Assembly (NCBI RefSeq): GCF_029193815.1 | Contig: NZ_JARFVC010000012.1 | Coordinates: 23,977-87,976, forward strand | DNA length: 64,000 bases | Direction: 5' to 3' | Source of the DNA: Cytobacillus sp. S13-E01 | GTDB taxonomy: Bacteria; Bacillota; Bacilli; Bacillales; Bacillaceae_L | Shown here: piece after piece, positions 35,518 to 45,401 of the stretch | Layout of the letters: each line of letters starts with the position of its first letter | Position numbering within the stretch: the first letter of the stretch is position 1 | Translations under genes and position numbers: made by a program | The notes under the pieces: generated by a model | What the model was told of the DNA's origin: nothing | Database searches by the model: none | The model's input: the letters and a program-made list of their open reading frames with translations, nothing else

Positions 35518-36555
35518 ATGCTTTCAATAATTAACATAGATGATCAAGAGAAATGGGATAGTATTGTAAAAAGTGTAGAAAACTATGATGTGAATTATTT
35601 GAGTGAATATGTAAAAGCATTTCAACTGAATGGTGATGGTTTGCCCCTTTTATTTTATTACGATGATGATAGGACAAGAGCAATAAACGTTGTAATGAAA
35701 CGTGATATAGCAAAATCAGTCCAATTTAAAGATAAGTTACCTTTAGACACTTGGTTTGATCTATCCACCCCTTATGGTTATGGTGGTTTTTTGTATGAGG
35801 GTGAAGATTATTCAGCGGTTAACAGAGCATACGATGACTATTGTAAGGAAAATGGGTTTGTGAGTGAGTTTGTAAGGTTCCATTTAGTAAGTGGGTCTCA
35901 ATCATTTTACAATGGTGCAACTCAAACCCCAACAAGGAACATAATTCGTAGTCTGGATATGTCCCTCGATGATATGTTTATGGACTTTGAGCATAAAGTT
36001 AGGAAAAGTATTAAAAAGGCTAGTAGAGCTCAATTGGAAGTAAAAATAGACACTGATGGATCTGAATTAGATGCTTTTCTAAGCATATATTATGGCACTA
36101 TGGACCGTGCAAATGCAAAGGGAAACTATTATTTCACTAAAGAGTTTTTTAAAACTATCAATAAATTAGAAGATAATTATGTGTATATTCATGTATTATT
36201 CGAAGGGAAAATCATCTCTACCGAACTTGTATTATACGGAACAGAGAATTGTTACTCTTTCTTAGGTGGTACCAATCGAGACTACTTTCATTTGAGTGCG
36301 AACAATTTCTTAAAATATGAAATTATTAAATGGGCTAAAGAAAAAGGTCTTAAGAGATTTATTCTTGGTGGTGGCTATGAAGACGAGGATGGTATTTTTA
36401 AGTATAAAAAAAGCTTTGCACCAGATGGAATCTATGATTTTTATATTGGAAAAAAAGTTTTTAATGAAAAGAAATATAATGAATTCGTTGAAATACGTAA
36501 TCAAGAAGAAGGGTTCGATGCTAACACAACATTTTTTCCAGCATATCGAGGTTAA
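35518..36555 (+). CDS. FemAB-related acyl/aminoacyl transferase
   Basis: 345 residues with a double-GNAT FemX/BioF2-like architecture. RKSIKKASRAQLEVKI and the later YFHLSANNFLKYEIIKWA, LGGGYEDEDGIFKYKKSFAP segments match the C-terminal signature of this family (G.G...DG...FK..F). It is soluble. Family members add amino acids from aminoacyl-tRNA to peptidoglycan or acyl groups to sugars. Here it follows a GNAT and a DegT-like gene, so attachment of an amino acid or acyl group to an amino sugar is a reasonable guess. Confidence 0.78.
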   Translation: MLSIINIDDQEKWDSIVKSVENYDVNYLSEYVKAFQLNGDGLPLLFYYDDDRTRAINVVMKRDIAKSVQFKDKLPLDTWFDLSTPYGYGGFLYEGEDYSAVNRAYDDYCKENGFVSEFVRFHLVSGSQSFYNGATQTPTRNIIRSLDMSLDDMFMDFEHKVRKSIKKASRAQLEVKIDTDGSELDAFLSIYYGTMDRANAKGNYYFTKEFFKTINKLEDNYVYIHVLFEGKIISTELVLYGTENCYSFLGGTNRDYFHLSANNFLKYEIIKWAKEKGLKRFILGGGYEDEDGIFKYKKSFAPDGIYDFYIGKKVFNEKKYNEFVEIRNQEEGFDANTTFFPAYRG

Positions 36556-36604
36556 GTGGAAAGAAAAGTGATATACAAGAAGATGGGACAAGGTGGGATA
36601 AGTA

Positions 36605-37837
36605 ATGAAAGTAATTTTTCTTTCAATTGGTGGTTTAACAGATTTAGGTGAAAATGCCGTTTATCCAGATTTACTAAGACATTTTCGAGATAATGGTCAT
36701 TCAGTACATGTTGTATGCCAACGTGAAAGACGTTCTGGATTACCCACAGAAATGAAAATTGAACATGGGATAAAAGTACTTCGAGTGCAGACTGGAAATA
36801 TCACTAAGACAAACTTAATTGAAAAGGGTATTTCTACAATACGGATCGGTTCCCAATTTGAAAAAGCAATAGAAAAGTTCTTTAAAGATATAAAATTTGA
36901 TTTAGTGCTTTATTCAACTCCTCCAATAACGATCGCAAACACTGTTTCATACCTGAAAAAACGCGATAATTCTTTTTCTTACCTTATGCTGAAAGATATT
37001 TTTCCACAAAATGCATTGGATATAGGAATGCTTCAAGAAACAGGATGGAAAGGTGTTCTAACCAGGTACTTCTTTATGAAAGAAAAGAAACTTTATCAAG
37101 TCTCAGATTTTATAGGATGTATGTCAGAGGCAAATGTTAAATTCTTATTAAATAATAACGATTATATAAATGAAGAAAAAATTGAAATTTGTCCAAATAC
37201 TATTAATCCATTACATTTTTCTGAAAAAATTGATAAGAAAGTTTTAAGGGATAAATTTAAACTTCCTCAAGAGAAAATGATATTTGTTTATGGTGGGAAT
37301 TTCGGAAAACCTCAAGATGTAGAATTTATTATTAGTGTATTAAATAGCAATGCAGAAAATACCAATATGCATTTTGTAATGTGTGGTTCAGGCACGGATT
37401 TTCACAAAATCAAGGACTATGCTAAAAATGTTAATATCTCTCACGTTACTGTTATGGATAGTTTAAACAAGGATGAATACGGAAAACTACTTGATGCATG
37501 TGATATAGGGTTAATCTTTCTCGACTATCGATTTACAATACCTAATTTCCCTTCGAGATTACTTGATTACATGAATCACAGCATGCCAGTATTTGCAGCT
37601 ACAGACAGAAATACAGATGTGGGAGAAGTTATTTTAAACGGAGGGTTTGGATGGTGGTGTGAAAGTAATGATGTTAAAGGCTATCAAACTATCATTGATG
37701 AAATAACCTCTAATCCAGAATTAGCAATAGAAAAAGGTGAATTAGCTAGAGAATATTTGGAAAAAAATTATGATACAAGGAATTCATATGAGCGAATTAT
37801 AAATGCCTATAAAAAGAGAGGTAAACTGGAGGATTAA
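36605..37837 (+). CDS. wbuB: WbuB-like family 4 glycosyltransferase
   Basis: 410 residues, GT-B fold. It opens MKVIFLSIGGLTDLGENAVY, has a central MLKDIFPQNALDIGML segment typical of WbuB (a family that transfers L-FucNAc), and a C-terminal donor site with FVYGGNFGKPQDVEF and the IGLIFLDYRFTIPNFPSRLLDYM region. It precedes the CapE-CapF-CapG genes by two bases, which supports UDP-L-FucNAc as donor. RBS GGTGGGATA. Peripheral inner-membrane enzyme. Confidence 0.85.
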   Translation: MKVIFLSIGGLTDLGENAVYPDLLRHFRDNGHSVHVVCQRERRSGLPTEMKIEHGIKVLRVQTGNITKTNLIEKGISTIRIGSQFEKAIEKFFKDIKFDLVLYSTPPITIANTVSYLKKRDNSFSYLMLKDIFPQNALDIGMLQETGWKGVLTRYFFMKEKKLYQVSDFIGCMSEANVKFLLNNNDYINEEKIEICPNTINPLHFSEKIDKKVLRDKFKLPQEKMIFVYGGNFGKPQDVEFIISVLNSNAENTNMHFVMCGSGTDFHKIKDYAKNVNISHVTVMDSLNKDEYGKLLDACDIGLIFLDYRFTIPNFPSRLLDYMNHSMPVFAATDRNTDVGEVILNGGFGWWCESNDVKGYQTIIDEITSNPELAIEKGELAREYLEKNYDTRNSYERIINAYKKRGKLED

Positions 37838-37839
37838 AG

Positions 37840-38859
37840 ATGTTCAATGGTAAAACACTACTTATTACTGGTGGTACTGGTTCCTTTGGGAATGCAGTGA
37901 TGAAAAGATTTCTAGATACAAATATAAAAGAAATCCGTATTTTTTCAAGAGATGAGAAGAAACAGGATGATATGCGGAAGCTTTATAAAAATAATAAACT
38001 AAAATTTTACTTAGGTGATGTACGCGACTTAGCGAGTGTAAAAAATGCAATGTATGGCGTTGATTACATCTTTCATGCTGCTGCACTTAAACAAGTACCT
38101 TCGTGTGAGTTCTTCCCATTAGAAGCTGTAAAAACAAATGTCATTGGTACAGAAAATGTTCTTACTGCAGCTATTGAAAATAGTGTTAAGAAAGTAATTT
38201 GCTTGTCTACAGACAAAGCTGCTTATCCGATTAATGCAATGGGCATTTCTAAAGCAATGATGGAAAAGGTATTTGTAGCCAAGTCAAATACAGTAGATCC
38301 AAATAGAACCCTTATTTGTGGAACACGTTATGGCAATGTAATGGCTTCTAGAGGTTCTGTAATTCCTTTATTTATAGAACAGATAAAAAATGGACAATCT
38401 CTAACGGTTACAGATCCAAGTATGACTAGATTCCTAATGAGTCTTAAGGAAGCTGTTGAACTAGTTGTATTTGCATTCGAAAATGCTGAAGCTGGAGATA
38501 TCATGGTTCAAAAATCGCCAGCATCGACTATTGGTGATTTAGCACAAGCACTTAAGGAATTATTTAATGTAGATAATGAAGTAAAAGTCATTGGTACACG
38601 TCATGGTGAAAAGTTATATGAAACATTACTCACTAGGGAGGAACATGTAGTTGCACAAGATTTAGGAGGATTTTACCGTGTTCCTGCTGACAAAAGAGAT
38701 CTAAACTATGATAAGTATTTTGTAGAAGGGGATCAAAAGTTATCTTCTGAAGATGAGTATAACTCTCATAATACAGAGAGGTTAACTATCGAGGGAATTA
38801 AAGACAAGTTATTAATGCTAGATTATGTTCGTGAAGAGTTGAAAGGCTGGAATCGATAA
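37840..38859 (+). CDS. capE: UDP-GlcNAc 4,6-dehydratase/5-epimerase (CapE/FnlA)
   Basis: 339 residues, soluble SDR enzyme for step 1 of UDP-L-FucNAc synthesis. LLITGGTGSFGNAVMKRF binds NAD(P), then AALKQVPSCEFFP, STDKAAYPINAMGISKAMME (Met replaces Tyr, as in this subfamily) and GTRYGNVMASRGSVIP. The following genes overlap or abut (TAATG at 38857-38861), forming a capE-capF-capG cassette. Confidence 0.93.
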   Translation: MFNGKTLLITGGTGSFGNAVMKRFLDTNIKEIRIFSRDEKKQDDMRKLYKNNKLKFYLGDVRDLASVKNAMYGVDYIFHAAALKQVPSCEFFPLEAVKTNVIGTENVLTAAIENSVKKVICLSTDKAAYPINAMGISKAMMEKVFVAKSNTVDPNRTLICGTRYGNVMASRGSVIPLFIEQIKNGQSLTVTDPSMTRFLMSLKEAVELVVFAFENAEAGDIMVQKSPASTIGDLAQALKELFNVDNEVKVIGTRHGEKLYETLLTREEHVVAQDLGGFYRVPADKRDLNYDKYFVEGDQKLSSEDEYNSHNTERLTIEGIKDKLLMLDYVREELKGWNR

Positions 38860-39968
38860 TGAAGATTCTGGTGACTGGTGCAAAAGGATTTATAGGTAAA
38901 AACTTAATCGCAGAGTTAAGGAATCAAAATTATACAGATATCTTCGAATTATGTAGAGAAACAGATCCAGAATTACTTGAAAAGTATTGTAAAGAAGCTG
39001 ATTTCGTATTTCATCTTGCTGGAGTAAATCGTCCAAAGGATCAGTCAGAATTTATGGACGGTAATTATGGTTTTACATCAACATTACTAGAAACATTGAA
39101 AAAACACCAAAACTCTTGTCCTGTAATGATTTCTTCAACTATACAGGCTGAACTAGATAATCCATATGGAATTAGTAAAAAAGCCGGTGAGGACTTGCTT
39201 TTAGAATATAGTAAAGAAACTGGTGCAAAAGTACTTGTCTATCGTTTACCGAATGTTTTTGGAAAATGGTGTAGACCAAATTACAATAGTGCAGTAGCGA
39301 CATTTTGTCATAACGTTGCTCACGATTTACCGATAAATGTAAATGATCCTACTGTAGTAATGAATTTAATTTATATAGATGATGTACTAGAAGAATTTAT
39401 CAATGCTTTAAATGGTAAAGAAAACATTGAGGAAGATTTTTGTGTAGTTCCAGTTGTTCATAAGACAACTCTTGGTGAAATAGTTGAATTGATATATTCA
39501 TTTAAGAAAAGTCGTGTGGACCGAGCTATCCCAAATATGTCTGATCCATTTACGAAAAAATTATACAGTACGTATTTGAGCTATTTGCCGAAAGACCAAT
39601 TTAGTTATAATCTTAAAATGAACGTTGATCAAAGAGGATCTTTCACGGAGTTTATAAAAACTCCTGATAGAGGGCAAGTATCTGTGAATATATCTAAGCC
39701 TGGCATAACAAAGGGCAATCATTGGCACCACTCGAAGAATGAGAAGTTCCTTGTGGTAAGTGGAACAGGAGTTATCCGCTTTAGAAAAATCGATTCATAT
39801 GAGATTATTGAATACTTTGTTAGTGGCGACAAAATGGAAGTAGTAGACATACCTACTGGCTATACACACAATATTGAGAATCTTGGTGATACCGATATGG
39901 TGACGGTTATGTGGGCAAATGAATATTTTGACCCAGAAAAGCCAGACACCTATTTCTTGGAGGTATAA
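38859..39968 (+). CDS. capF: Bifunctional epimerase/reductase CapF/FnlB
   Basis: 369 residues with two parts: an N-terminal SDR domain (MKILVTGAKGFIGKNLIAEL; NPYGISKKAGE holds YxxxK) that reduces C-4, and a C-terminal cupin with the metal-binding GNHWHHSKNEKFLVVSG motif that epimerises C-3. This two-domain architecture is specific to CapF/FnlB of the UDP-L-FucNAc pathway. Start overlaps the capE stop codon by one base. Confidence 0.93.
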   Translation: MKILVTGAKGFIGKNLIAELRNQNYTDIFELCRETDPELLEKYCKEADFVFHLAGVNRPKDQSEFMDGNYGFTSTLLETLKKHQNSCPVMISSTIQAELDNPYGISKKAGEDLLLEYSKETGAKVLVYRLPNVFGKWCRPNYNSAVATFCHNVAHDLPINVNDPTVVMNLIYIDDVLEEFINALNGKENIEEDFCVVPVVHKTTLGEIVELIYSFKKSRVDRAIPNMSDPFTKKLYSTYLSYLPKDQFSYNLKMNVDQRGSFTEFIKTPDRGQVSVNISKPGITKGNHWHHSKNEKFLVVSGTGVIRFRKIDSYEIIEYFVSGDKMEVVDIPTGYTHNIENLGDTDMVTVMWANEYFDPEKPDTYFLEV

Positions 39969-39970
39969 AT

Positions 39971-41095
39971 ATGAAGAAACTAAAAGTCATGACAGTTGTA
40001 GGAACTAGACCGGAGATTATCAGACTATCAGCTGTCATAAATAAATTAGAAGAATCAAATGCAATTGACCATATACTAGTCCACACAGGGCAAAATTATG
40101 ACTATGAATTAAATGAAGTGTTTTTTAACGATTTTAATTTGAAGAAACCTGATTTTTTTCTTAATGCAGCTAATGGAACTGCAGTAGAAACGATCGGTAA
40201 TATTCTTGTAAAGATTGACCCTATTTTGGAAGAAGTAAAACCAGATGCTGTCTTAGTTCTTGGTGATACCAATAGTTGTTTATGTGCTATCGCAGCTAAG
40301 AGAAGACATATTCCGATCTTCCATATGGAAGCTGGAAACAGATGCTTTGACCAGAGAGTCCCTGAAGAAACAAACAGAAAAATCGTTGACCATACTGCTG
40401 ACATTAATTTAACTTATAGTGATATTGCTAGAGAATATTTAATAAGAGAAGGGTTACCAGCAGATAGAATTATTAAGACTGGTAGTCCAATGTTTGAAGT
40501 TCTTAATTCAAGAAAAGACGACATTGAGAAGTCTGATGTATTGGAAAGATTGGAACTGGAATACGGGAAATACTTTGTAGTTTCAGCTCATAGAGAAGAA
40601 AATATCAACTCAGAAACAAATTTTTTAGATTTGGTTGATAGTTTAAATGCGATAGCAGAAAAATATAATATGCCTGTAATTGTAAGTACACACCCTAGAA
40701 CTAGAAATATGATTAATGCTAAGGGAATTGAATTTAATCCGTTAGTAAAAACAATGAAACCTTTAGGTTTTAGTGATTACGTAAAGCTTCAAATTAAAGC
40801 CAAAGCGGTTCTAAGTGATAGTGGTACGATTAGTGAAGAGTCTTCTATTCTTGGATTTAGAGCGCTTAATATTAGACAAGCCCATGAAAGACCAGAAGCG
40901 ATGGAAGAGGCATCGGTGATGATGGTTGGACTTACTAAAGAAAGAATTCTACAAGGGTTAGAGATTTTAGAAACACAGGAAAAAGAGACATTAAAACTTG
41001 TCGGGGATTATAGTATGCCGAATGTTTCAGATAAAATTGTTAGAATAATATTATCTTATACGGATTATGTGAATAGGGTTGTTTGGAGGAAATAG
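39971..41095 (+). CDS. capG: UDP-L-FucNAc synthase, 2-epimerase CapG/FnlC
   Basis: 374 residues of the non-hydrolysing 2-epimerase family: VVGTRPEIIRLSAVI, HTGQNYDYELNEVFF, HMEAGNRCFDQRVPEE and LSDSGTISEESS. The NYDYELNEVFF and GNRCFD variants set the CapG/FnlC/WbjD branch apart from the WecB enzyme at 23237. It completes UDP-L-FucNAc synthesis. The gap to capF is two bases. Confidence 0.93.
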   Translation: MKKLKVMTVVGTRPEIIRLSAVINKLEESNAIDHILVHTGQNYDYELNEVFFNDFNLKKPDFFLNAANGTAVETIGNILVKIDPILEEVKPDAVLVLGDTNSCLCAIAAKRRHIPIFHMEAGNRCFDQRVPEETNRKIVDHTADINLTYSDIAREYLIREGLPADRIIKTGSPMFEVLNSRKDDIEKSDVLERLELEYGKYFVVSAHREENINSETNFLDLVDSLNAIAEKYNMPVIVSTHPRTRNMINAKGIEFNPLVKTMKPLGFSDYVKLQIKAKAVLSDSGTISEESSILGFRALNIRQAHERPEAMEEASVMMVGLTKERILQGLEILETQEKETLKLVGDYSMPNVSDKIVRIILSYTDYVNRVVWRK

Positions 41096-41096
41096 C

Positions 41097-42242
41097 GTGA
41101 AAAAAAAAGTTTTAATAATGGCAGGTTATTATGTCCCAAGTGTCAAAGGTGGCGGTCCTATTCAATCTATCAAGAATTTAGTAGACAACCTTTCAGGGAA
41201 AATAGATTATTATATAGTTGCTACCGATAGAGATTTAGGTGATGAAATACCTTTTGACAACATAAAGACTGATGAGTGGGTACAGGTAGGAAAGGCTAAT
41301 GTTTTTTATACAGATACTACGAGATTAACATGGGGGAAAACTGCTAAAATAATTAAAAGTGTAAACTATGATGTTTTATATTTAAATAGTTTTTTCTCAT
41401 ATAAATTTAGCACTGTTCCTGTTTTATTGAGAAAAATTAAAAGAATACCCCAAAAGCCAATCATTATGGCTCCAAGAGGGCAATTTTCATCAGGAGCATT
41501 AGGTTTAAAAAGTGGTAAGAAGAAACAATATTTAAATATAGTAAAGGCACTGGGTTTATATAATAATATTACGTGGCATGCAACTGCGGATACAGAAAAA
41601 AAAGATATTGAATTGGTATTTGGAAATGAAGTGAAAATTACGTTAGCTAATAATTTAACTGCGAACTACAAAGAGCTTAACTATGACAAAAACATAGAAA
41701 AGAAAAAAGGTGAATTAAAAATAGTATTTATTTCAAGAGTTCACCCCAAAAAAAACCTCAAAAAGGCAATAGAATTTTTAAAGTCCATTGAGGGTGAAAT
41801 TGAATTTAATATTTACGGACCATTAGAAGATAGTGTTTATTGGAACGAATGTGAAAGAGCTATAAAATCTTTACCAACAAACATAAAGGTTTCTTATAAA
41901 GGAATAGCGAATCACGATAATGTTAGGGAAATATTTAAAGCACATCACGTGTTTCTATTTCCTACTTTAGGAGAGAATTTTGGGCATGTTATATCTGAGG
42001 CTCTAACTGGAGGTTGTCCTGTTATTATAAGTGATCAGACACCTTGGAGACAACTTGAAAAAAAACAAGTTGGTTGGGATATTGAGTTAACAGATAGTGA
42101 CAAATTTATTAGTGTTTTACAATACTGTATTGACTTGAGTAACGAAGAGTATAGTGCTTTATCAAGAAAAGCTTTTGAATATGGAAAAGTAATTTCAAAT
42201 AGTCAGGATGATGTTTTAAGTTCTTATAGCCTGTTTGAATAA
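41097..42242 (+). CDS. Family 4 glycosyltransferase
   Basis: 381 residues. It begins MKKKVLIMAGYYVPSVKGGG with the acceptor-side Gly loop, has PRGQFSSGALGLKS in the middle, and the GT4 donor site FPTLGENFGHVISEALTGG (E-x7-E type). GTG 41097 has TTTGGAGG upstream, within the capG stop region. The sugar is unknown; in this cluster it could use UDP- or dTDP-activated sugars. Confidence 0.88.
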   Translation: MKKKVLIMAGYYVPSVKGGGPIQSIKNLVDNLSGKIDYYIVATDRDLGDEIPFDNIKTDEWVQVGKANVFYTDTTRLTWGKTAKIIKSVNYDVLYLNSFFSYKFSTVPVLLRKIKRIPQKPIIMAPRGQFSSGALGLKSGKKKQYLNIVKALGLYNNITWHATADTEKKDIELVFGNEVKITLANNLTANYKELNYDKNIEKKKGELKIVFISRVHPKKNLKKAIEFLKSIEGEIEFNIYGPLEDSVYWNECERAIKSLPTNIKVSYKGIANHDNVREIFKAHHVFLFPTLGENFGHVISEALTGGCPVIISDQTPWRQLEKKQVGWDIELTDSDKFISVLQYCIDLSNEEYSALSRKAFEYGKVISNSQDDVLSSYSLFE

Positions 42243-42257
42243 CTTAGGAGTTTACGT

Positions 42258-43541
42258 ATGAATAAATTGATCAGTTCAACTTTTAAAAATTATCCAATAT
42301 TAATCTTAATTTCAGCATTTGCTCCCTACGTTTCCCCAACTTCAGGTATTAAGGGAGATAACATTGTTATATATTCATTAGCGATAATTGCCGTAGGTGT
42401 CCTCTTAATAAGACAAAAATTCTCAGTTAATAAAAATTTGTTAATTATATTTTTGATTTGGCTATCAGTTTTTATTTACTTGAGTACTCGTACTTTATTG
42501 GGTGGTGGTTATATTGATGAATATTCACTAATAGCTGAAATTAAGAATTTTAGTCAACCACTCGCTATTATGTTGATTTTTTTAGTGTTTATTTATAGTG
42601 ATAAAATAGAATCTATTGAGATTTTCCTAAAAAAAGCTAGTCTTGTATTAATCTCTTTACTAAGTATTAATACCTTGTGGATATTTATAGATATCAGCTT
42701 CGATTTATCTTATATTAACCAGTATTTTGTAAGAGGAGTTGCGTTGAATGCAGCTGGCAATAACAGATTTAGCGGAGTTTTTAATCAACCAATGGAAGCT
42801 GGTATAGCATACTCGATAGGTTTGTTTTCATGGATGTATGTGGTGTCAAAAAAATATATAAATGTAAATTTTAAATATGTATTAATGTTAATTTTATTAT
42901 TTATTGGAGGCTTAGTTAGCGTATCTAAGATATTTATTTTTGGGGGAATATTGCTATTCATTATTAATATTATATTTGAAAAAAAGAGTCTTATGAAATT
43001 AAAGAAGCTGTTATTATGGATACCGATACTCCTTCCGTTTTTAATTATCTATCTATCAAATAATTGGCAAGGGATATCATATTTAAATAGATTATTTACG
43101 ATTGAAAATTATAGAGAGCAAGGTTTTTTATATTTACTTTCAGCAGGGAGATATGGTGGTAACTCCTCACAGCAACGCGGGTTATTAGATATGATATGGG
43201 AAACTTCCCCAATGATTGGTCAGGGGATGGGTTCACAAATGATATATGATAGTGCAGTTTTTCATTTTTTTAGTAGTGGTGGTTTGATAGCTTTGTCAAT
43301 GTACCTGTTATTACTAACTTATTTATTGATTGTAAGTTTACACTGTTTTGTTCACAAAAAAAGCCGTTCCGAAACAATATTTTTCTTTAATATAGTATTA
43401 CTAATTATATTAGCAACTTTTGGAGCGCCGGTATTGACTGTAAATCGAGCATCGGTTGTGGTTTGGGTATTTATTTCATTACTTCTATGGTATATAAATA
43501 AAAAGTCTATAAAAGAAACTATTATAAAAAAAACTGTGTAA
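42258..43541 (+). CDS. wzy: Wzy-like polysaccharide polymerase
   Basis: 427 residues with roughly 11-12 hydrophobic segments and a large extracytoplasmic loop (about 260-320, SAGRYGGNSSQQRGLLDMIW), the pattern of O-antigen/capsule polymerases of the Wzy_C kind. It joins repeat units at the outer membrane face. RBS TTAGGAG. Sequence conservation in this family is low, so the call rests on topology and position in the cluster. Confidence 0.85.
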   Translation: MNKLISSTFKNYPILILISAFAPYVSPTSGIKGDNIVIYSLAIIAVGVLLIRQKFSVNKNLLIIFLIWLSVFIYLSTRTLLGGGYIDEYSLIAEIKNFSQPLAIMLIFLVFIYSDKIESIEIFLKKASLVLISLLSINTLWIFIDISFDLSYINQYFVRGVALNAAGNNRFSGVFNQPMEAGIAYSIGLFSWMYVVSKKYINVNFKYVLMLILLFIGGLVSVSKIFIFGGILLFIINIIFEKKSLMKLKKLLLWIPILLPFLIIYLSNNWQGISYLNRLFTIENYREQGFLYLLSAGRYGGNSSQQRGLLDMIWETSPMIGQGMGSQMIYDSAVFHFFSSGGLIALSMYLLLLTYLLIVSLHCFVHKKSRSETIFFFNIVLLIILATFGAPVLTVNRASVVVWVFISLLLWYINKKSIKETIIKKTV

Positions 43542-43591
43542 CCCAGCGAGCCAAAATCATGATTAATGAAAAGATATAATAGGGAGATAGA

Positions 43592-44653
43592 ATGATAAAT
43601 TTACACATAATGTCAAATGATAAGTTTACAGAACCATTTATAGATTTTATAAATAAAAACTTTAATTCAGACGAACACTTTTTTCTAGTATATGGAAAAG
43701 GTGATGGGAAAAATATTAATCCAAGAGAAAATGTACTGAATTTATCTTTAAACATTAAAAGTTTATTGATACTGAATGATCAAATGAATAAAAGTAATAA
43801 AACATTAATACACGGTTTAAACTCCTCTAAATTACTTTATATGCTTTACTTTCAACCTTGGCTTCTAAAGAAATGTAACTGGATTGTTTTTGGGGGAGAT
43901 CTTTATTCCTATCGTCACGAAAGCAGTGATATAAAGTCAAAGATTGTCGAGATGATGCGACGTCAGGTGATACGCAATATGGGGTTTATCACGACTTTAG
44001 TTAGAGGTGATTATGATTTAGCACTTGAATGGTATGGAACGAAGGCTAAATATCAACATGGAGCTTATATAAATCCTATTAGTTTAAAATACCTTGATAG
44101 CTTACAGCCATCTTGTAAATCGAATTCGGATACTATAAATATTCAGGTAGGAAACTCTGGAGATCCAAGTAACCAACACATCCAAGTGATACGATCATTA
44201 AAGAAATTTACTCATGAAGATATAAAAATCTACCTCCCTCTTTCTTATGGAGGTACAAAGGAATATATCTATGAGGTTATCGAATATGGGAAAGAAATTT
44301 TTGGTGATAAATTTGTACCACTATTAGAGTTTTTAAAACCAGAAGAATATGCACAGTACTTATCATCAATTGATTTAGCGATATTTAATCATAATAGGCA
44401 GCAAGGATTGTTTAATATAATAGCTTTATTGTACTTAGATAAAAAAGTTTATATAAGAAATGATATTTCAAGTTGGGACTACTTTATTTCGAGTCTAGAA
44501 GCGAGTATATATAACACTTTAGATTTAGAGGAAGTTAACTTTAATGAATTTAAAACCAATCATAAAAATCAAAATACTCTAAAGATGAAAAAACTTTTTA
44601 ATGATCAAAACTTAATAAATGTATGGAAAAAAATTTTTGAAGGGGTGAGATAA
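43592..44653 (+). CDS. wecF: WecF-like (GT56) Fuc4NAc-type transferase
   Basis: 353 residues resembling the TDP-4-acetamido-4,6-dideoxy-hexose transferase of family GT56. Features are HGLNSSKLLYMLYF, the WIVFGGDLYSYR signature, IQVGNSGDPSNQHI and a C-terminal AIFNHNRQQGLFNI. It directly precedes the VioF- and VioA-like genes that make a formylated 4-amino-4,6-dideoxyglucose, so that sugar is the likely donor rather than Fuc4NAc. The gene is unusually AT-rich, suggesting horizontal exchange. Confidence 0.85.
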   Translation: MINLHIMSNDKFTEPFIDFINKNFNSDEHFFLVYGKGDGKNINPRENVLNLSLNIKSLLILNDQMNKSNKTLIHGLNSSKLLYMLYFQPWLLKKCNWIVFGGDLYSYRHESSDIKSKIVEMMRRQVIRNMGFITTLVRGDYDLALEWYGTKAKYQHGAYINPISLKYLDSLQPSCKSNSDTINIQVGNSGDPSNQHIQVIRSLKKFTHEDIKIYLPLSYGGTKEYIYEVIEYGKEIFGDKFVPLLEFLKPEEYAQYLSSIDLAIFNHNRQQGLFNIIALLYLDKKVYIRNDISSWDYFISSLEASIYNTLDLEEVNFNEFKTNHKNQNTLKMKKLFNDQNLINVWKKIFEGVR

Positions 44654-45379
44654 ATGAAAACCTTAGTAATTACAGATAATGAGTATCTATATAAAAATTT
44701 TCTAAAAATCATAAAAAAATTAAACCTAAAAATGGAAAACTTTGATTTTAGGTATTCATTCAATAATTCCACCATGAATATCCAGTACGAACAAAACACA
44801 GCTTTTAAGCCGATTAATGTGAGAGAAGAAACGGATTATTTGTTAGATAAGTATAATATAGTTATCTCATTGCATTGTAAACAACTTTTTCCAAAAAAAC
44901 TTGTTGAGACTGTGAGGTGTATAAATATTCATCCTGGATATAATCCCTTTAATAGAGGGTGGTTTCCTCAAGTCTTTAGTATAATAAACGGTCTACCTGC
45001 TGGAGTAACAATTCATGAAATAGATGAGCATTTAGATCATGGGAATATTATTACTCAAAAAATGATTGGTATACATTCTTGGGAGACCTCTGAATGCGTG
45101 TACAAAAGGATATTAGAAGTTGAATTAGAACTTATTGAGAAATACTTAATTGATATAATAGAGGGAAACTACAAAGTAACAACCCCTGTAATTGAAGGAA
45201 ACGTAAATTACAAATCGGATTTTAATGATCTATGCAAATTAGACCTGAATAAAAGTATGAAACTAGGAGACTCTATTAATTTATTACGTGCTTTAACTCA
45301 TGGTGATTATAAAAATGCTTTCTTTTTGGACGAAGAGGGAAATAAAATTAGGATAAAAGTAGAACTAGAGAAGGTATGA
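44654..45379 (+). CDS. vioF: Sugar N-formyltransferase (VioF-like)
   Basis: 241 residues of the methionyl-tRNA formyltransferase fold. NIHPGYNPFNRGWFPQ holds the catalytic His and follows a conserved Asn; TIHEIDEHLDHGNIITQ holds the catalytic Asp. It uses N10-formyltetrahydrofolate to formylate the amine of dTDP-Qui4N. It abuts the WecF-like gene without a gap and precedes the VioA-like aminotransferase, which supplies the amine. Confidence 0.88.
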   Translation: MKTLVITDNEYLYKNFLKIIKKLNLKMENFDFRYSFNNSTMNIQYEQNTAFKPINVREETDYLLDKYNIVISLHCKQLFPKKLVETVRCINIHPGYNPFNRGWFPQVFSIINGLPAGVTIHEIDEHLDHGNIITQKMIGIHSWETSECVYKRILEVELELIEKYLIDIIEGNYKVTTPVIEGNVNYKSDFNDLCKLDLNKSMKLGDSINLLRALTHGDYKNAFFLDEEGNKIRIKVELEKV

Positions 45380-45401
45380 TATCTTATAAGGAGGCCTTTG
45401 T

